Assembly: GCF_002105155.1 (NCBI RefSeq)
Contig: NW_019029013.1
Span: forward strand, 397,149-461,148
Origin: Lobosporangium transversale
Lineage: Eukaryota; Mortierellomycota; Mortierellomycetes; Mortierellales; Mortierellaceae
DNA length: 64,000 bases
Reading direction: 5' to 3'
Shown: in pieces, positions 35,664 through 48,553 of the stretch
How positions within the stretch are numbered: the stretch's first letter is position 1
How the letters are laid out: the number at the start of each line of letters is the position of its first letter
The notes under the pieces: model-generated
Databases searched by the model: none
Told to the model about the DNA's origin: nothing
The model's input: only the letters and a program-made list of their open reading frames with translations
Made by a program: the position numbers and the translations under genes

Positions 35664-38600
35664 TTAACGTCTGCTAGGCTTGCCTAGTTTGCGCTTATCG
35701 GACTTGCTCTTATTAGTCAGACTCAGTCCTTCTTTGGTTCCTTTACGCAACGAGGTCAGTGGTACGTATGCATAAGGATCTACACGTCCCTTCTTCTTCA
35801 CATCTCCTCCTGCCTTCTTGGCCTTGAACTCTTGTCCAATCTTCTTGACTTGCTTTGGATCCTTTGCACCCTTTCGACGAATAGGTCCAACACCCCCTTG
35901 AATGTCCATGTCCATATCCTCATTTTCATTATTACCCAATGCTCCACGCTTATTAGTCTTGTTGAACCTAATCTTTCCACCTTGACCACGTGTGAAACCA
36001 TCTACAGATTTTAATGACTCCAGGTAATTGTTCTCTGCTTGATCCAACTCCATCGTCTCTTGATCCATCTCTTCTTCCTCATCCACATTATTCTCGTTAT
36101 CAGAGTCACTATCATCAATGACAAGCCTGCCATCCGACGATGTCTTAAAGGACGATGCAAGGTCCTTAACCTTGCGTGTCGTCTGTGAGCTTGGGTGGGA
36201 TGCCGTGACACGCGAGACCACAGTGCGGTCCAAGAAATCCAACGGAGTATCGCCTTCCTCCTTGATCCAGGCATCAGCTCCCTGCTTCTTCTTATTGGAC
36301 TTCTTTGCAGTAGCCTTGTTACCCTTATTGCCACCTTCCTGATCATCATCCTCATCCTCATCCTCGTCATCACTGAGGTCACTCTCACTACCATATAAAG
36401 CATCTTCGTATGCATTTCCAAACTTCGCTTGTTGCTTGGCTGTCTTCTTGGTATCATCCTCTGCTTCATTCTCTTCACCATCCATATCCATGCCTGAGGC
36501 GCTATTGTTCTTCTTATTACGCTTAGCACGCTCACGACGCTTCTTGATGTTGATCAACAATTTCTTGTCAGCCTCTGGTACGTACGCGACTACTTCATCA
36601 TATCCGAAACGACGGACTAGACGTTCCAAAATGTGACGCACTTTGACCTTAAAATGTCCCTTGTGTTCATGAGACCAACGGATCATACCACTGACAATCT
36701 CCTGCAAGTGCTGACGGACAACCGCGGCATCCAAGCTGACGGTCGTCACTTTGATAAAGCCCAGAGCAGACTTCACAATCTCACGATTGGATGAGTTCAC
36801 GAATAGGTGCATGGTTCCAATCATCTCTGAAACCATAGCAGGCTCTAAATCCTTATGGAACTCAAATAGTAGGCGTGACAGTGATGTGATTGCAGCAGAA
36901 ACCATGTGAGGGGTTGTACCAGCCAAACCAGCGGTCACCATGGTGAAATACTCACTGATGCTGGCTTGAGTCTCACTAGGTGCACCCTCCATATCGCCGA
37001 CACGCTCTGTCGAGATGATTCCGCCAGCCTTCATTTTGTTTCCCATAGCTACCAAGAGCGCATACGCAATATCTCGAGTCTTCTCATTCACTTCCTTAGT
37101 AGCCACAACAACCTCAGACAGAATTGAAGGAACGAAATACAAGTCGGTAGGATCCAATAGAGAAACTACCTGCCCAATCAATGACAGACGAGCACGTTTA
37201 GCTGTAGCTGTAGCAGCAGCAGTGGTCTCGAGAATCGTGCGTATCAGCTCCTCAAGGTTTGATTTCAACACAGTGCGGCCAGTTTCGGTCTCTGTCATTG
37301 AGTTGACAATCTTGTAAGCCTTCTTCTGGAGAGCAGGATCGGCATCGTTGGCAAACAAGTTGACAACTGCCTCGTACAGGCTGATCAAGCTGGGTCCATC
37401 GACATATGCAACCATGATATCAGCAAGGTCCATCAAGTTGTGTGATGCAGGAGGTGCATCTCCTTGTTGAGCAGGACTCTGGACAGTCGTTAAAGCCGTA
37501 TTAAGTTGAGCCAAGACAGCCAAGAAAGTCTCTTGCAAATCCTTAGGGGTTGAAATGCTTAAATACATTCTCATGACTTCTAACAGGTATCCACGGAACT
37601 GCGGCAGAGTAGCCTGGAAGATGTTGAAGAAAACCATGAGGTAAGGACGAGCATACTGCTGCAATAATGTAATATTGTTCCTGGCCTCGTCCTTGCTCAT
37701 CAAATACTTGCGTTCCAAGACTGCATCACTTTCTGAGCTGTCGATAATAGCCTGGTTGCGTACAACCAAGCTCGTCAAGGCTTGACAGAGGACTGCTCGA
37801 AGATCTGGGACAGAGTAGAGAACGTTGCTGAAGCGCTCCGCAAGCTCCTTCGTGAAAGCCATCTCCATATCCACGGGCAGGTCGCAGAATCCGCTTACAA
37901 GACTCCAGATCTGACCAATCAAAGTCTCGTAAACCTTTTTCATCATACCATTCTCAGTACATTCCTGAGCCTTGAGATTAAGACGATCAGCCAGAGGAAT
38001 CAGTGTACTGGAAAAGTACTCTAACTCTGTGTTGGTGATCGAGTTTTTGAGAAGGGGCAACAGCCATGCGCGACCACGCTTACCCTCCCCAGGATTTTCA
38101 ATGTTGAGAGGAAGAGTGTCGAGGAAGATACGGGGGCCAACAGTGCTGATTGCAGTTGACAAGACAACATCCAAATGGGCCTTTTGGGTGAATGCAGGAG
38201 TGAAGCGAAGCTCGTCAATGATGGGAAGGAATGAAACAAGCAAGGGGTTAGCGGCGTGGTTGAGCCGCTCGAATAGAGTCTTGAGGATATCCAAAATGCC
38301 CAACCAAGCGCTCTGAAAACGAATATCGAATCCGCCCTTAATAGTGGTTGAAATAGTTTCAATAATGCTCCTTTTTTTCTTGTCAGATTGCAATCCACGG
38401 TTCTTCTTCATCTCTTGTACTGCAATATCGATCATCCTATCCGTGATACAATGGGTGATGAGCTGCTTTAGACAGTCAACAGTTGAATTATGAACAGAGA
38501 CGGGATTAGACGAATCCAGATTGGGAAAGATGGTTTTAAAGAGCTGGACAAGAGGGACTGCAGCTTCCTGAGGCACCTGTGCTCCATGGCCTGCCGCCCT

Positions 38601-39758
38601 CATAGAATCTTGTAATCTCGCCGACTCGACAAATCCTGCACGAACAACATCCAGCCATAGAGGCATCAGTGTAGCGTCGTTAGCATTAGGTTTAAGCTCC
38701 AGCACTGCACTCATCACATGGGTAATCTTTTCAAGTCTGGAGACAATCTGGTCCATAGTTTCTGCGGGAGTTTGGTTGGCGATGGTGGCATTCTCCTGAT
38801 GAACTACTACAGGGGCATCGGGTGATTCTTTTGTTGAAAGCAATGATTCAAAGACTTGGAAAGCAGATGATGTGAGATATGGGTTGTTGAGTTTAGGAAG
38901 ATGAAGGAGAACATCGCATAATGGGAGGAATTGCTACAAAATCAAAAGAAAACCACAAATAAACATTAGTATTTGAAAACTGACTATAAAAGCTTTGTCA
39001 TCAGTATAAAAAAAAAATAAAAAAAAATAAAAAAAACATTCCTACCTCGACTGGCCAGGCCTTTCCGACCATGCGAACGAGCTGCAGGGTATGTAAGATC
39101 ATTTGTGTAGCACTGTCCTTGTCCTTGGATCCAGCTGCGCCAACAACACCATTGCCAGACTCCTTCAAGACCTGGAGGGTGGTCTGAGCAACAATCTTCA
39201 TTCCTGGATGAACAAGCATCATCAGAGGTGGATGTGTGACAATGTTTCGAACAGCCTCCTGAGCACGCTTCCTGGGCTTGGGTCTTGAGTCTAATGAGAG
39301 AATGAGTAATGTCTGAAGTGCCTTTAATGTGGTGTTATGGCTCCATGCACCAGAGTCCTGAGCAATCAAGAGGTGCTCCAGGCAGGTAGTCAGTGATCGC
39401 AATGAAGGTGCAGATGGCGGTGGCTGAAGTGCTAAAATTGTTGTGATAACGCTCAGCGTAGGATTATATTGAGATCGGAGGACGCTAACAGGGACACTAA
39501 AAGGTGAAGAGTAAGATGAAAGAAAATGAATTAGTAATATAGTCAATGACCTGGATTTTCCTCTGATCATAAACGCTGCAAACAAAACAAAACACGCCAC
39601 TTTACTTGGGAAAAACAATAGCAAGAAGATTAAGAATAGCGGATCGCATTTCTTCGACCTCAGGGTCGTCTTTTTGTTGATCCAAAAGTGACATCTAGCA
39701 TAAGTACATGAATAAGTATGTTTAGTCAATTGAAAGAAAAAACCTATAAACCTTTTTA

Positions 39759-39794
<36 letters not shown>

Positions 39795-40236
39795 AATACG
39801 TCCTTTACCAGTGTGGCAAAGTATGCTGTTGGTGTGATCTCTGCACCCTGCTCTCGTAGAGTCTATCACAAAAAAAGGAGATCTTACATAATTAGTAAAT
39901 CAGTATACTACATGCTTCCAACAAAAGCCTGACCCCTGAATACTCGACGATAAATTTTCTAGTACCTCTTCCACAGCGAGCAGCGTGGTTGCATGCATCT
40001 GCTGATTCGGAAGCTTGGACGACAGCTGCGTCCTATCAATATATGTTCCCAGGAAATCCCCCGATAATGTGCATTAATATTCATAAATAAAAGAATTTGG
40101 GAAGTATACAAGTTTACAAGTTAGTTGGGCGTAGTCCTTTTTTATTTCACTTTATTTTTTTTTAAAAAAAGCGAAAATTTGGGTATAGAGATAAATATAG
40201 TTTGACATGCCTAATCTTGGCAAAGTGCTCCTCCAT
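35664..40236 (-). CDS. RRP12: Ribosomal RNA processing protein RRP12
   Basis: Six exons on the minus strand join in phase to 1318 residues: 40236-40211, 40032-39966, 39862-39809, 39694-39606, 39496-39046 and 38933-35664. Yeast Rrp12 has 1228. The N-terminus reads MEEHFAKIRTQLSSKLPNQQ, then AVEETLREQG, PTAYFATLMSLL and FPNVPVSVLRSQYNP. These are the HEAT-repeat start of the NUC173 family. Further on come FLPLCDVLLHLPKLNNPYLT and GRAWLLPLLKNSI. The C-terminus is acidic and then Lys-rich with nuclear-localisation character. Rrp12 helps export and maturation of pre-40S (and pre-60S) particles. The first intron (40033-40210) uses a GC donor (AG|GCATGT); this reading restores the family sequence KIRTQLSSKL. 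Intron lengths are otherwise about 100 nt. Confidence 0.93.
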
Positions 40237-40461
40237 CGTTAGCCGTTGCCGTATAAATGAGGTAAGGAGGAAGAATGGAAACGGTGGTGAAGGAAAGAGA
40301 GCAGAAAAATAGAATGGTATAACGGCCAAGGTAGAATGAGTACAACAACAATAAAAAAAAAAAAAGGTCTTGTGCTTTGTTTACTTGAGAAAGGTAGTCA
40401 CAACTGCGGTCCGCGAGCGCCACTAAAATGTGCACGTGCATTTTTTGGAAAAAAAAATCAT

Positions 40462-43400
40462 CTAGTCCTGACACACCTCAGCAATCACATCGTCATCAAT
40501 GCCTAGTAACTTGAGCTCTTCCCAACCGACCCGGGCCCTCTCTCGCAACATCTTCCGGTTAGCTATCATTTTCTTTTGCAAAATGTGCTGTTGCTGCATT
40601 TGTAATTGCTCAAGCTCTTGACGGGTATAATGCTCCTGTGCGGCACGATTGCCACCATTCCAAGAGCTGGCGCGCGATAAATTAACTCCAGCCGATGTTG
40701 TCGCAGGGGTTGTTCCAGCAGCAGAATCCATGTTGGTTGTTGACGAAGCTAAGACCGATGGTGTTGACAAGGATAAGCTGCTATCAAGGGTTACCTTGAT
40801 CAGGCTGTGGTTCCGTCGAACTCCTTCAATGATGGGGTTGCGAGTCCACGTTCCTCCGGATCCTTCCTCAACATTTGATGCTGCTCCAGCATCTATCGTA
40901 GACGCGGCTGTTCGGTTGTTCGAGCTTTTAGGGTCAGTCTTAAGCGCGTTCGGATGCATGGTGCTGGGGACTGTTCGAAAGGTATCTATAGGAGCGCTTA
41001 TTGTCGTTGCATCATGACTGCTAGGCTGCGTCCGTTGTTTGGAGGATTCCAATGATAGTCTTGATGAAAAGGCTAAGGCTGTCTTCAGAGCGGCGCCAAT
41101 ATTTTTGGGTAAAGAGAGGTTGCGAACATGGGTCTGCTTCGGACGGTAGGCGGCCTGTTGGTGCGGCTCATGCTGTTTCGGCTCTTGCTCTGGCTGGTGC
41201 TGTAAGGATGAGAATGTCGAATCAGATAGAGCTTGTTGTGTCTCACGCCCTGATTGGTGTTGATGATGGAACTGTAGAGGAGCGATCAAGGAATCCTCGG
41301 AACCACCCATCCAAAACACAAGTAAGGACCGAGTAAAGCCTAAAGCCTGTCCCATAAGTTGCAAGTCTTCGAATTGACCTCTTGATCGGATCAGGTACAC
41401 AGAGTGCAGTGTTTGGTTTAGCATTAAGCCCTTGGCAATAGCAACTAATGGTGCGCCCAGGGTAGTTAAGGATCGAATGCGCTTGTTCGCCTCCATCAGT
41501 CTTAAAAGGCCTAGCCCGAAAAGCTCCAGCTCTGATTGCACCATAATATCAACTTTCCCGATCCCAAAGTCCTGTACAGATGTGTTTTCACATAGGGCTT
41601 CAATAATCCAGCACATACCCTGTGTAGACATTGAGAGGGGACTTAGGATCGTGATCGAGTTTATCATAATCCAGGGCTGTACAAGCGCTTGCGCAAGGAG
41701 CCATGCAGTACCATCGCCAACTCGTGTACTCTTAAGATCCAGCTGCCGCAAGTTTGTAAAGAACCCTTTTGTTGGAACCAAAGGCATCTTGGGTGGGAAA
41801 ATGTTTGTCGGCTCCAAAAGTTCGTTCGCTATCACATCATGCTCACCCATCGAACCTTCTGGTTGAGGAATTGGATCAGAATCCGATCTTACTATTGCAC
41901 ATCCAGCTGATGTGTTAACATTACTAGAATCCATGGCCACTCCATTTTGGACAACAAGAGTTCGTAAGAGCCGCTGCAGCGCTTGATCTTTCAAATGTCC
42001 ACAGTGTCCCAAATCCATAATCTTTAGACTTGAAGACGCATGCACTTGGTCAAGTGCGTCACATAATGCTAGTAGGCCTTCAGAGCTAATCGGACAGGCC
42101 TGAAGATCCAATTCTTCAAGTCGACACAGCCCTGCTAATCTCTTGGTTTCCTTATCATCATCTCTTGAGAGATCTTCCAATAATACTTTGGCGAGTGATT
42201 TAGCGGACTGGTCCCCAAAACCTGTACATGCAAGACGCAAAGTGACCATAGCTGAACCAGCTACTTTTTCCAAAATCCCAGCGCACTCGCTATCCATCAA
42301 TTCCTTGCTCCCAGACATGTTCAAATATACGAGGTGAAGCCGTGATTTGATTTTTGCCAATGACTTGAAACCTTGTACAGTGCATTGGTTATCTTCGATA
42401 TCTAGGTACACAAGGTGCCCTCGTTCATGTGTCTTCTCTCGAACCTGCTTGCGCTGCATCGCCTCCTCTGTGATGAACTGAGGATTATGGGAAAGGAGAC
42501 GCATTCCTGGCCGATGACCTGCTGCAATTGCGACAATATCCAGGCGGTTTTGAAGGTGGAGCTGGTTTTGCAAAGTATTAGAGAAAGAGATTCCATCCAT
42601 ACTTTTGGCAAGAGCTGCTGCAGCCTGATCACCAAACCCTGTCTGCGCCATCTTCAAACTTGTGAGCCTTGGCCCAATAGCACGAATAACACGTGCAGCT
42701 CCTGTATCGCTCAAGGATTCATTCTTAGAGAGGTCCAAATGACAGATGTTAGTACTATATAGCCCTTGAGCTAAAATGATGGCGTTGCCATCATTTAACT
42801 GACTGTTCGATAGATCAAGAGTGACTAGTGAGGTTTTTGCCCGAATGCCTGTGATGATCGCCTGTATCTGCAGGTCTGAGATACGAAATCCTGGCAATAT
42901 AAGCTCTTGCAAGGACGTGCAGGAAGCAATAAGTTGACTAAATGCGCTACGATCTTTCGAGCCTATCTCCATACCACGACCAAATTCAAGTCTTAGCAAT
43001 GAGGTTGCTTTGACAGCCTTGGAGGAAAGTCTTGCAAAGAGCGAAGGAAATCGCAGCAGCTCCAGAGAATGTAACTGCCCCTGTGTCAGTAAGTACAGCA
43101 ATGGATCATATTTCTTGTGCAAGATCTTATAGGTTGAATCCTCAGCAAAGGAGCACCCATCGAGAGACAAGACTGTTACTGTTGAGCTAGCAAGGGCCTT
43201 GGCAAGTCTCCAAAGATCCTTCTTTCCAAAACTCCAGCCTAGTTTGATGTGAACTTCTACAAGCGATGGTGCCACTTTGTTGGAGATCCATGAACAAAAC
43301 GTACGAGTCTGAGCCCTAGAAAAGAGCATAATGGAGACAGATCCAGATTGCTTGTCAAAAAGACCACGCCGGGAAACGACCCAACGCTCGAATTCATCAA

Positions 43401-45253
43401 TGTTCTTCTCAAGAAATGTCCACCGATAGTGGTAAACACATATCCAGCTGCTTTGACCTCTTACATTACTGACACGGTACAAGTTCCCCAACTGTCCAGA
43501 CTGATTTCTTTTGATGGGGTTTGAGATTCCTAGATATGAATATAGTTGATGCAGGTCCGATAAGCCATAGAGTCCACGTAAGGTATCACCCTCATCCTCC
43601 GAAGCTTGTTCATCATCGTGTTGATCCCCCAGAGGCTCTGATCTCCCATTACCCCTCGATTGTGAATCATTTCGCGGTCGGAGACTCTCAAGGAACTCGA
43701 TCATCGTATCAAACTTGAGCTCTACATCCTGAGCAACTGAGTCGGGCATATCTGACCGTCGTAAGTTCGAGATCCTTATTACTTTCTTTAGATTCGATTC
43801 ATGAACAGAACTTCGTTGCAGTTGAGGTTGCTGTGGCTGTATTTGCTTTAGTCCCTGTCCTTGTCTTTGTCCTTGTCTTTGTCCTTGTCTCTGTGTGGAT
43901 CGCTGCTGTGGCATCCGTGTGGAGACCTGTTGCAATACTGCGGTGGAGTCTTCAACTGGACTATGCCCATACTTTAGAAAATAGAGAAGAATCAGGATCA
44001 TGGACCCATATCTTTTGAAAAATTCATCCTGTCGGTCAGGATCAATTTCGTATCCGGGATGTTTGGCGATATGTAAATGATTCAGTCCGCTTCCAAGAGG
44101 TAATGTGAAACTAGAACTGCATTCACATAAGAAGTAGAGTCGATATCTCATAGGAGACGTTGATTGTCCAGCTGCGATGTTGCTCGCTCCGGTATTTTCG
44201 CCCGATGCTGCCCCATACCCGCTGTCACTTGAATTCGTCCAAGTAGCTCCATCAGGTAGAACAATAAACAACCGAGGAACTGTGTACTCGTGCACTGAAA
44301 ATCGATTATTTAAAAAAGCCTGGACTGACGTTCGTATCCGCTCTATTCTTCTTGAATGCTCTGGAGCAATGAGTGAAAATGACTGTTTCTCACTTCGGAC
44401 AACTGAAGCATCTGAGTTGGAGGTCGAAGCAATATGAAGACCCTCTATGATCCTCTCAGGATTTGGTATGTGTAAGGGACCTTGAGATGTAGGATCATGA
44501 TGTTGTTGGTGTTTTTGAGAAGAATCCTCCTCCTTGCTCTCCTGCTGCGTTGTGTGAAGTTCAATGAACTCCGGTACGTTTGCCTTGTTGGAAAAGGGGC
44601 TATTTGTTGAAGCAAAGAGAACAAAGCAAAGCAACCAAAAAGGGATATCAACATAGCAAGAAAGATGCAAGTCGTGTCAGAACATAAGTAATAGCTGGAT
44701 AAGGATAACAATACCGATCAGCAGGAGCGGTAAAAGGGGTGACAAAGGGAGTGACGAGAAGAGCAATGGAGCCGCATGACAAAAAAAGAAAAAAGAGGAA
44801 AAAAAAAAAGGGTATTGGACAAACGAGTATGCCATTTCTCAGCGCATAACATCCACAACATCTCCATAGAAGGAAAGGAAACGAGTTGGTAAGAGCAAAG
44901 GAGACCATTATACTGTGTTCCTATTTATATTACCTGGCGCTGTTTAAGATATTCTTGATTGAATCCTTGCGAGCAGTTGATCCTGCTGAGCTCCCACGAT
45001 GGGCAAGAGCATCCTGTGCTGTGGAGTGCACAGTATTAGTGTCAAACACCCGAAGATAACCATTCGATAAACGGCGACAGAGGCTACTACGGTCTTTTTT
45101 GTGACTAGGAGTGGGTGATGGTTGGCTGAATGTCCTTTTAAAAGACTTTTGTTTGTCCAAGGGAAGTGAAAAAATGGATGTTGTTTGTGACTGTGCCATA
45201 GGCCATTGAGGAGGCTGTGCAGCCATTGTGGGGTCTTGCCATTTGTGGCTCAT
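40462..45253 (-). CDS. Leucine-rich-repeat (RNI-like) protein with an N-terminal Mortierella-type module
   Basis: Two exons, 45253-44934 and 44599-40462, join in phase to about 1485 residues. The first exon (MSHKWQDPTMAAQPPQWPMA) is Ser/Pro-rich. At about residues 210-310 is a module with PRLFIVLPDGATW, YRLYFLCECSSS, LHIAKHPGYEIDPD and DEFFKRYGSMILILLYFLK. I recall this pattern from large Mortierella and Rhizophagus protein families, where it is joined to repeats or kinases. A QRQG repeat (nt 43855-43895) follows. Residues about 550-1190 are ribonuclease-inhibitor-type LRRs (LVTLDLSNSQLNDGNAIILA, HLDLSKNESLSDTGAARVI). The tail is disordered and ends in a helix (HYTRQELEQLQMQQQ). It is probably a scaffold or recognition protein. 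No enzyme motif is visible. Confidence 0.78.
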
Positions 45254-46664
45254 GATATGGTGGAACAAAGGGAGGAAGAGACAGAGGAGAAAGAAAAAGG
45301 GATGGAAGGTGAAGCTGGAAAGGAAAAGTCGCTTTTGTATGATCTATTGCAAGCTCTTGCTCAGTCAGAAAGGAATGCTGGCGGTGATTCTGTATTATGT
45401 CTGTATGTATGAATGGTATGTATAAGTGTATAAAAATACAAGTCAAGTGAGATGCGAGTAAAAGAGATTAAAGAAAGAGAGGGAAGAGTGCGAGAAAGAG
45501 AAAATGTGTGAACGTCTCCTGCTAGATTCGTATGCGACTCTGATGAATGAGGAATGAAAACAGGTTGCCATAGTCCATTGTAAAAAAAAAAAAATTGAAA
45601 AAGGGAAAAAAAAAAAGAAGGCAACAATAGGGGAGAGAAGGATAAAAAAACGTACTTGTTCAACCGTCGTTGCTGTTGTTGTAGCTGTGCAAAGAGAGTT
45701 AAGAAGGAAAGAAAAGGCCTTGGATTAAACTTTTTCAACAGGATCAATGTCGGGTATCCAATTGGCCGTCTGCTCATTTCCCAAGTGGCATGCACATTTG
45801 GCATATATAGACATGGTTCTTTGCTGCAATGGTTCTTTTGCTATTTTCTTCCAATAATTGCTCTCCTGCCATGCCATGTTTTTTTTTTTTGTTTTGGACC
45901 TTGGATATATTCATATCATGGCAGAAAAACTGTAGTTTTTACATTTCTCTGGATGCTCATTGGCTAAAAATGTCTCAGTTCAAAAAAATTTAATTTGAAA
46001 CGTCCTGTAATTTCAGGGCTTCATTCTCTAATTGCATGTCAGCAATCTGATTCGTAAGTGCACACTGTTTGGTCTTAAGGAGAACAAAAAATGCTCTTGA
46101 CGTTGATAAAAAAAGCTTGCTCATCATCATGTCTGTTTTTACTTTGTGTCTCCGCTGAAAAATGCCTCGCCAAGTATTTGCTGCATTGTTGAAACCTCCT
46201 CGAATACGTCTTTATATATACACGTATATATATATATTACTCCATACCACTATATTTATGGCATGTATAGTTCATGTACATGTACTTCACATGCCATGTT
46301 GTCAATCAGGATCGGATATAGACATGAAAATATTTACAAAGGACCATTTGAACCATACAATTGAAGAGCGACGATACTTTTTTTTTATTGGAGTATCGAT
46401 GATCCCCAAAGAGGAGAGGATATATTGATAAGCTTATAAGCAAGGTTGTTATAAGTATAAGTAAAGTTGGAGAGAGGAAGGAATGAAAGAAAGAATAAAG
46501 GAAAGGAGGATAACTTTTTAAACTATAAAAAGGTCGAACAGAACGACAGAGAGAAGGTAGAAGCGACAGCCATGGCAAAGCTGAGATTCAAAAAAAATTG
46601 TTTGCAACGAGCTGTGTCTACTCTCGTGTTTAAAGAAATTTGATTTCAAGTGCGCGTTTTTTTC
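45254..46664. other. Intergenic region, about 1.4 kb
   Basis: Upstream region of the LRR gene with purine-rich tracts (a CT-rich leader on the minus strand). Short frames are low-complexity. No supported gene. Confidence 0.5.
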
Positions 46665-46958
46665 TTAAGCATGGCCATCCGTAACTGGGCCCTGATGTGA
46701 TCCTTGAGTAGCCACCGGAGGCTTGTCCGAAAGAGAGCCCTTGGCCATAGCCTCTTTCGCATTAGAAGAAGCACTCAAGGGAGCCACAAATTCGCTTGGT
46801 GAAAGAGACTCGACCAGTTGTTGGAGTACAATCGGATGATGCTCAGGATTAAAGCCTGCAGATGCAGATTGTGTCCGGGTGACTGTGCCGACTTGCAGGG
46901 ACGTGAAGTAACGGGTAGGAGAAGGTGCTGAGCGGAGGGCGTTAAGGATGGACGACAT
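46665..46958 (-). CDS. Small hypothetical protein, possibly mitochondrial
   Basis: A 97-residue intronless frame starting MSSILNALRSAPSPTRYFTS. This N-terminus is amphipathic, basic and free of acidic residues, like a mitochondrial presequence. The middle has FNPEHHPIVLQQLVESLSPS, which looks folded; the end is Ser/Gly-rich. Codon use is less AT-driven than the surroundings, and AT-rich flanks bound the frame on both sides. Family not recognised. Confidence 0.55.
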   Translation of the reverse strand: MSSILNALRSAPSPTRYFTSLQVGTVTRTQSASAGFNPEHHPIVLQQLVESLSPSEFVAPLSASSNAKEAMAKGSLSDKPPVATQGSHQGPVTDGHA

Positions 46959-48522
46959 GATTGACTGGACTTTTTTTTTACGCGTGATTGATATGCGCTA
47001 TTTGGATGGACGCTGATGTATCAAAAAGAGGAAAAAGATTTCCGAAGACTGCTTGTGCGGCAAGATAACGGGACTAACAGCTACCAATGATGAAGATGAC
47101 GGAATGGGTTCGACTCGATAATAATAAGTTGCCGGCAGAACAGCTTCGAACGACTAAACACAAACGGGGAAGGGAGGAAGAGGGCTAGTAGGATATGGAG
47201 AAAAAAAAAAAAAAAAAAAAGTAAAAAGAGTGAAAAAGGAGGGAGATAAGGAAACAGGCTGATAAATAACGTGTGTCTTCGCCGAGACGAGGCATGCTCA
47301 AGGGAGGGTTTTGGCATGGACAACTATGGCAATGGGAGGATTCAAACACATGAATGCGGATGGTCGTGTGTCTCGTAGAAGGGAATATCCTTGTCCATCT
47401 CATAAATCGGAGCAAAATTGCTTATGCTCTTAACTTGATGTGAGGCAACTAGCCTAGTTTTGGTGTAAACATCGCCCGAGATAGAAAACGACAATGTTTT
47501 GTTGTGTCACAAGGGAGATGAACCCATCTGATGTGAAAAGATAAAGGGAGACATATGCATCTGTGAACGTGAACTTGATCATGTCCTTTCAACCACTTCT
47601 TCTAGAAGAGTAAAGGCAGGAGGTAGGATTATCTCCCTGAAAACTTGATCTTTTCTACCTTTTGCTTTCTACTTCATCTATTCGTCCACCATCAACATGT
47701 ATACTTGACCTGCATTGCTGGCCTCATATTATCTGTGTTGCCTGTATTGGATGCTTGACAATCTACCAACCGGATTCTATTCAATAGATAGGCTATTGCC
47801 CTCACTTACAATGGCAGGATCTCATGCAAAAAGAGATTATGACTTTGGAGACATATCCTGTTAGAAAATCCTTTTGTTTTAGTACAGAACATTAAGGCAG
47901 TGTTTTTCCTCGGCGCATGGGCCTACCATGTGAAAATGCTTAGACAACCCATAATAGGAAGCGACAGCTACTGATTTCTTAAAGTAACCACAACTCCTGT
48001 TACCTGCCAGTGCATACAACGAGTAGTTGAGCCCCATACCAGCATAAGGGATCAGATGACATATGACCCTTGCTACTATGTACATGTATTCAATACATTT
48101 TTATTTTTGAGGTAGTACAGACATCTACAAGATGAAGGTTCTTCCCTCAATTCAGGAAACAGGGGATCTCTCTGATAGCAACTTTATGATCAAGAAACAA
48201 AATGTTTGATGCCCCCAACTCCAGATCCGAGTGATTAGTGCGGAATCCCTTAGGAAGGTAAATTTGTAAGCATTCTATCTGAGATCAAGTGTAAGTGGGG
48301 CTGTCATCACGCATCAGTTAAATTATAAAGACCCTCTTACCATCGTTCTTGAGCGTTGCAGCTCTGAAGGCTGAAGGCTTGAGTATTGAGCAATGACTTA
48401 TGGTTCCGCCCTTAATCAGAGCAATAAGTTTTACACAAGAGAAAATCAAATAAGGCATCATTGGCGAATAGGGTTACTTGCCTGGTTCTCTAATCGAAGC
48501 ATCATTACAGAGCACGAGAAAG

Positions 48523-48553
<31 letters not shown>

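Noticed and set aside
36011-36535. 174-residue minus-strand frame inside RRP12
   Set aside because: A shifted frame of the acidic and Lys-rich C-terminal region of RRP12.
47090-47130. GGTTCGACTC resembling a tRNA B box
   Set aside because: The flanking bases do not form a T-arm stem and no acceptor or anticodon arm is present.
47879-48085. Minus-strand 68-residue frame (MYIVARVICHLIPYAGMGLN)
   Set aside because: Looks protein-like at first, but it is isolated, has no family features and no splice or leader context.
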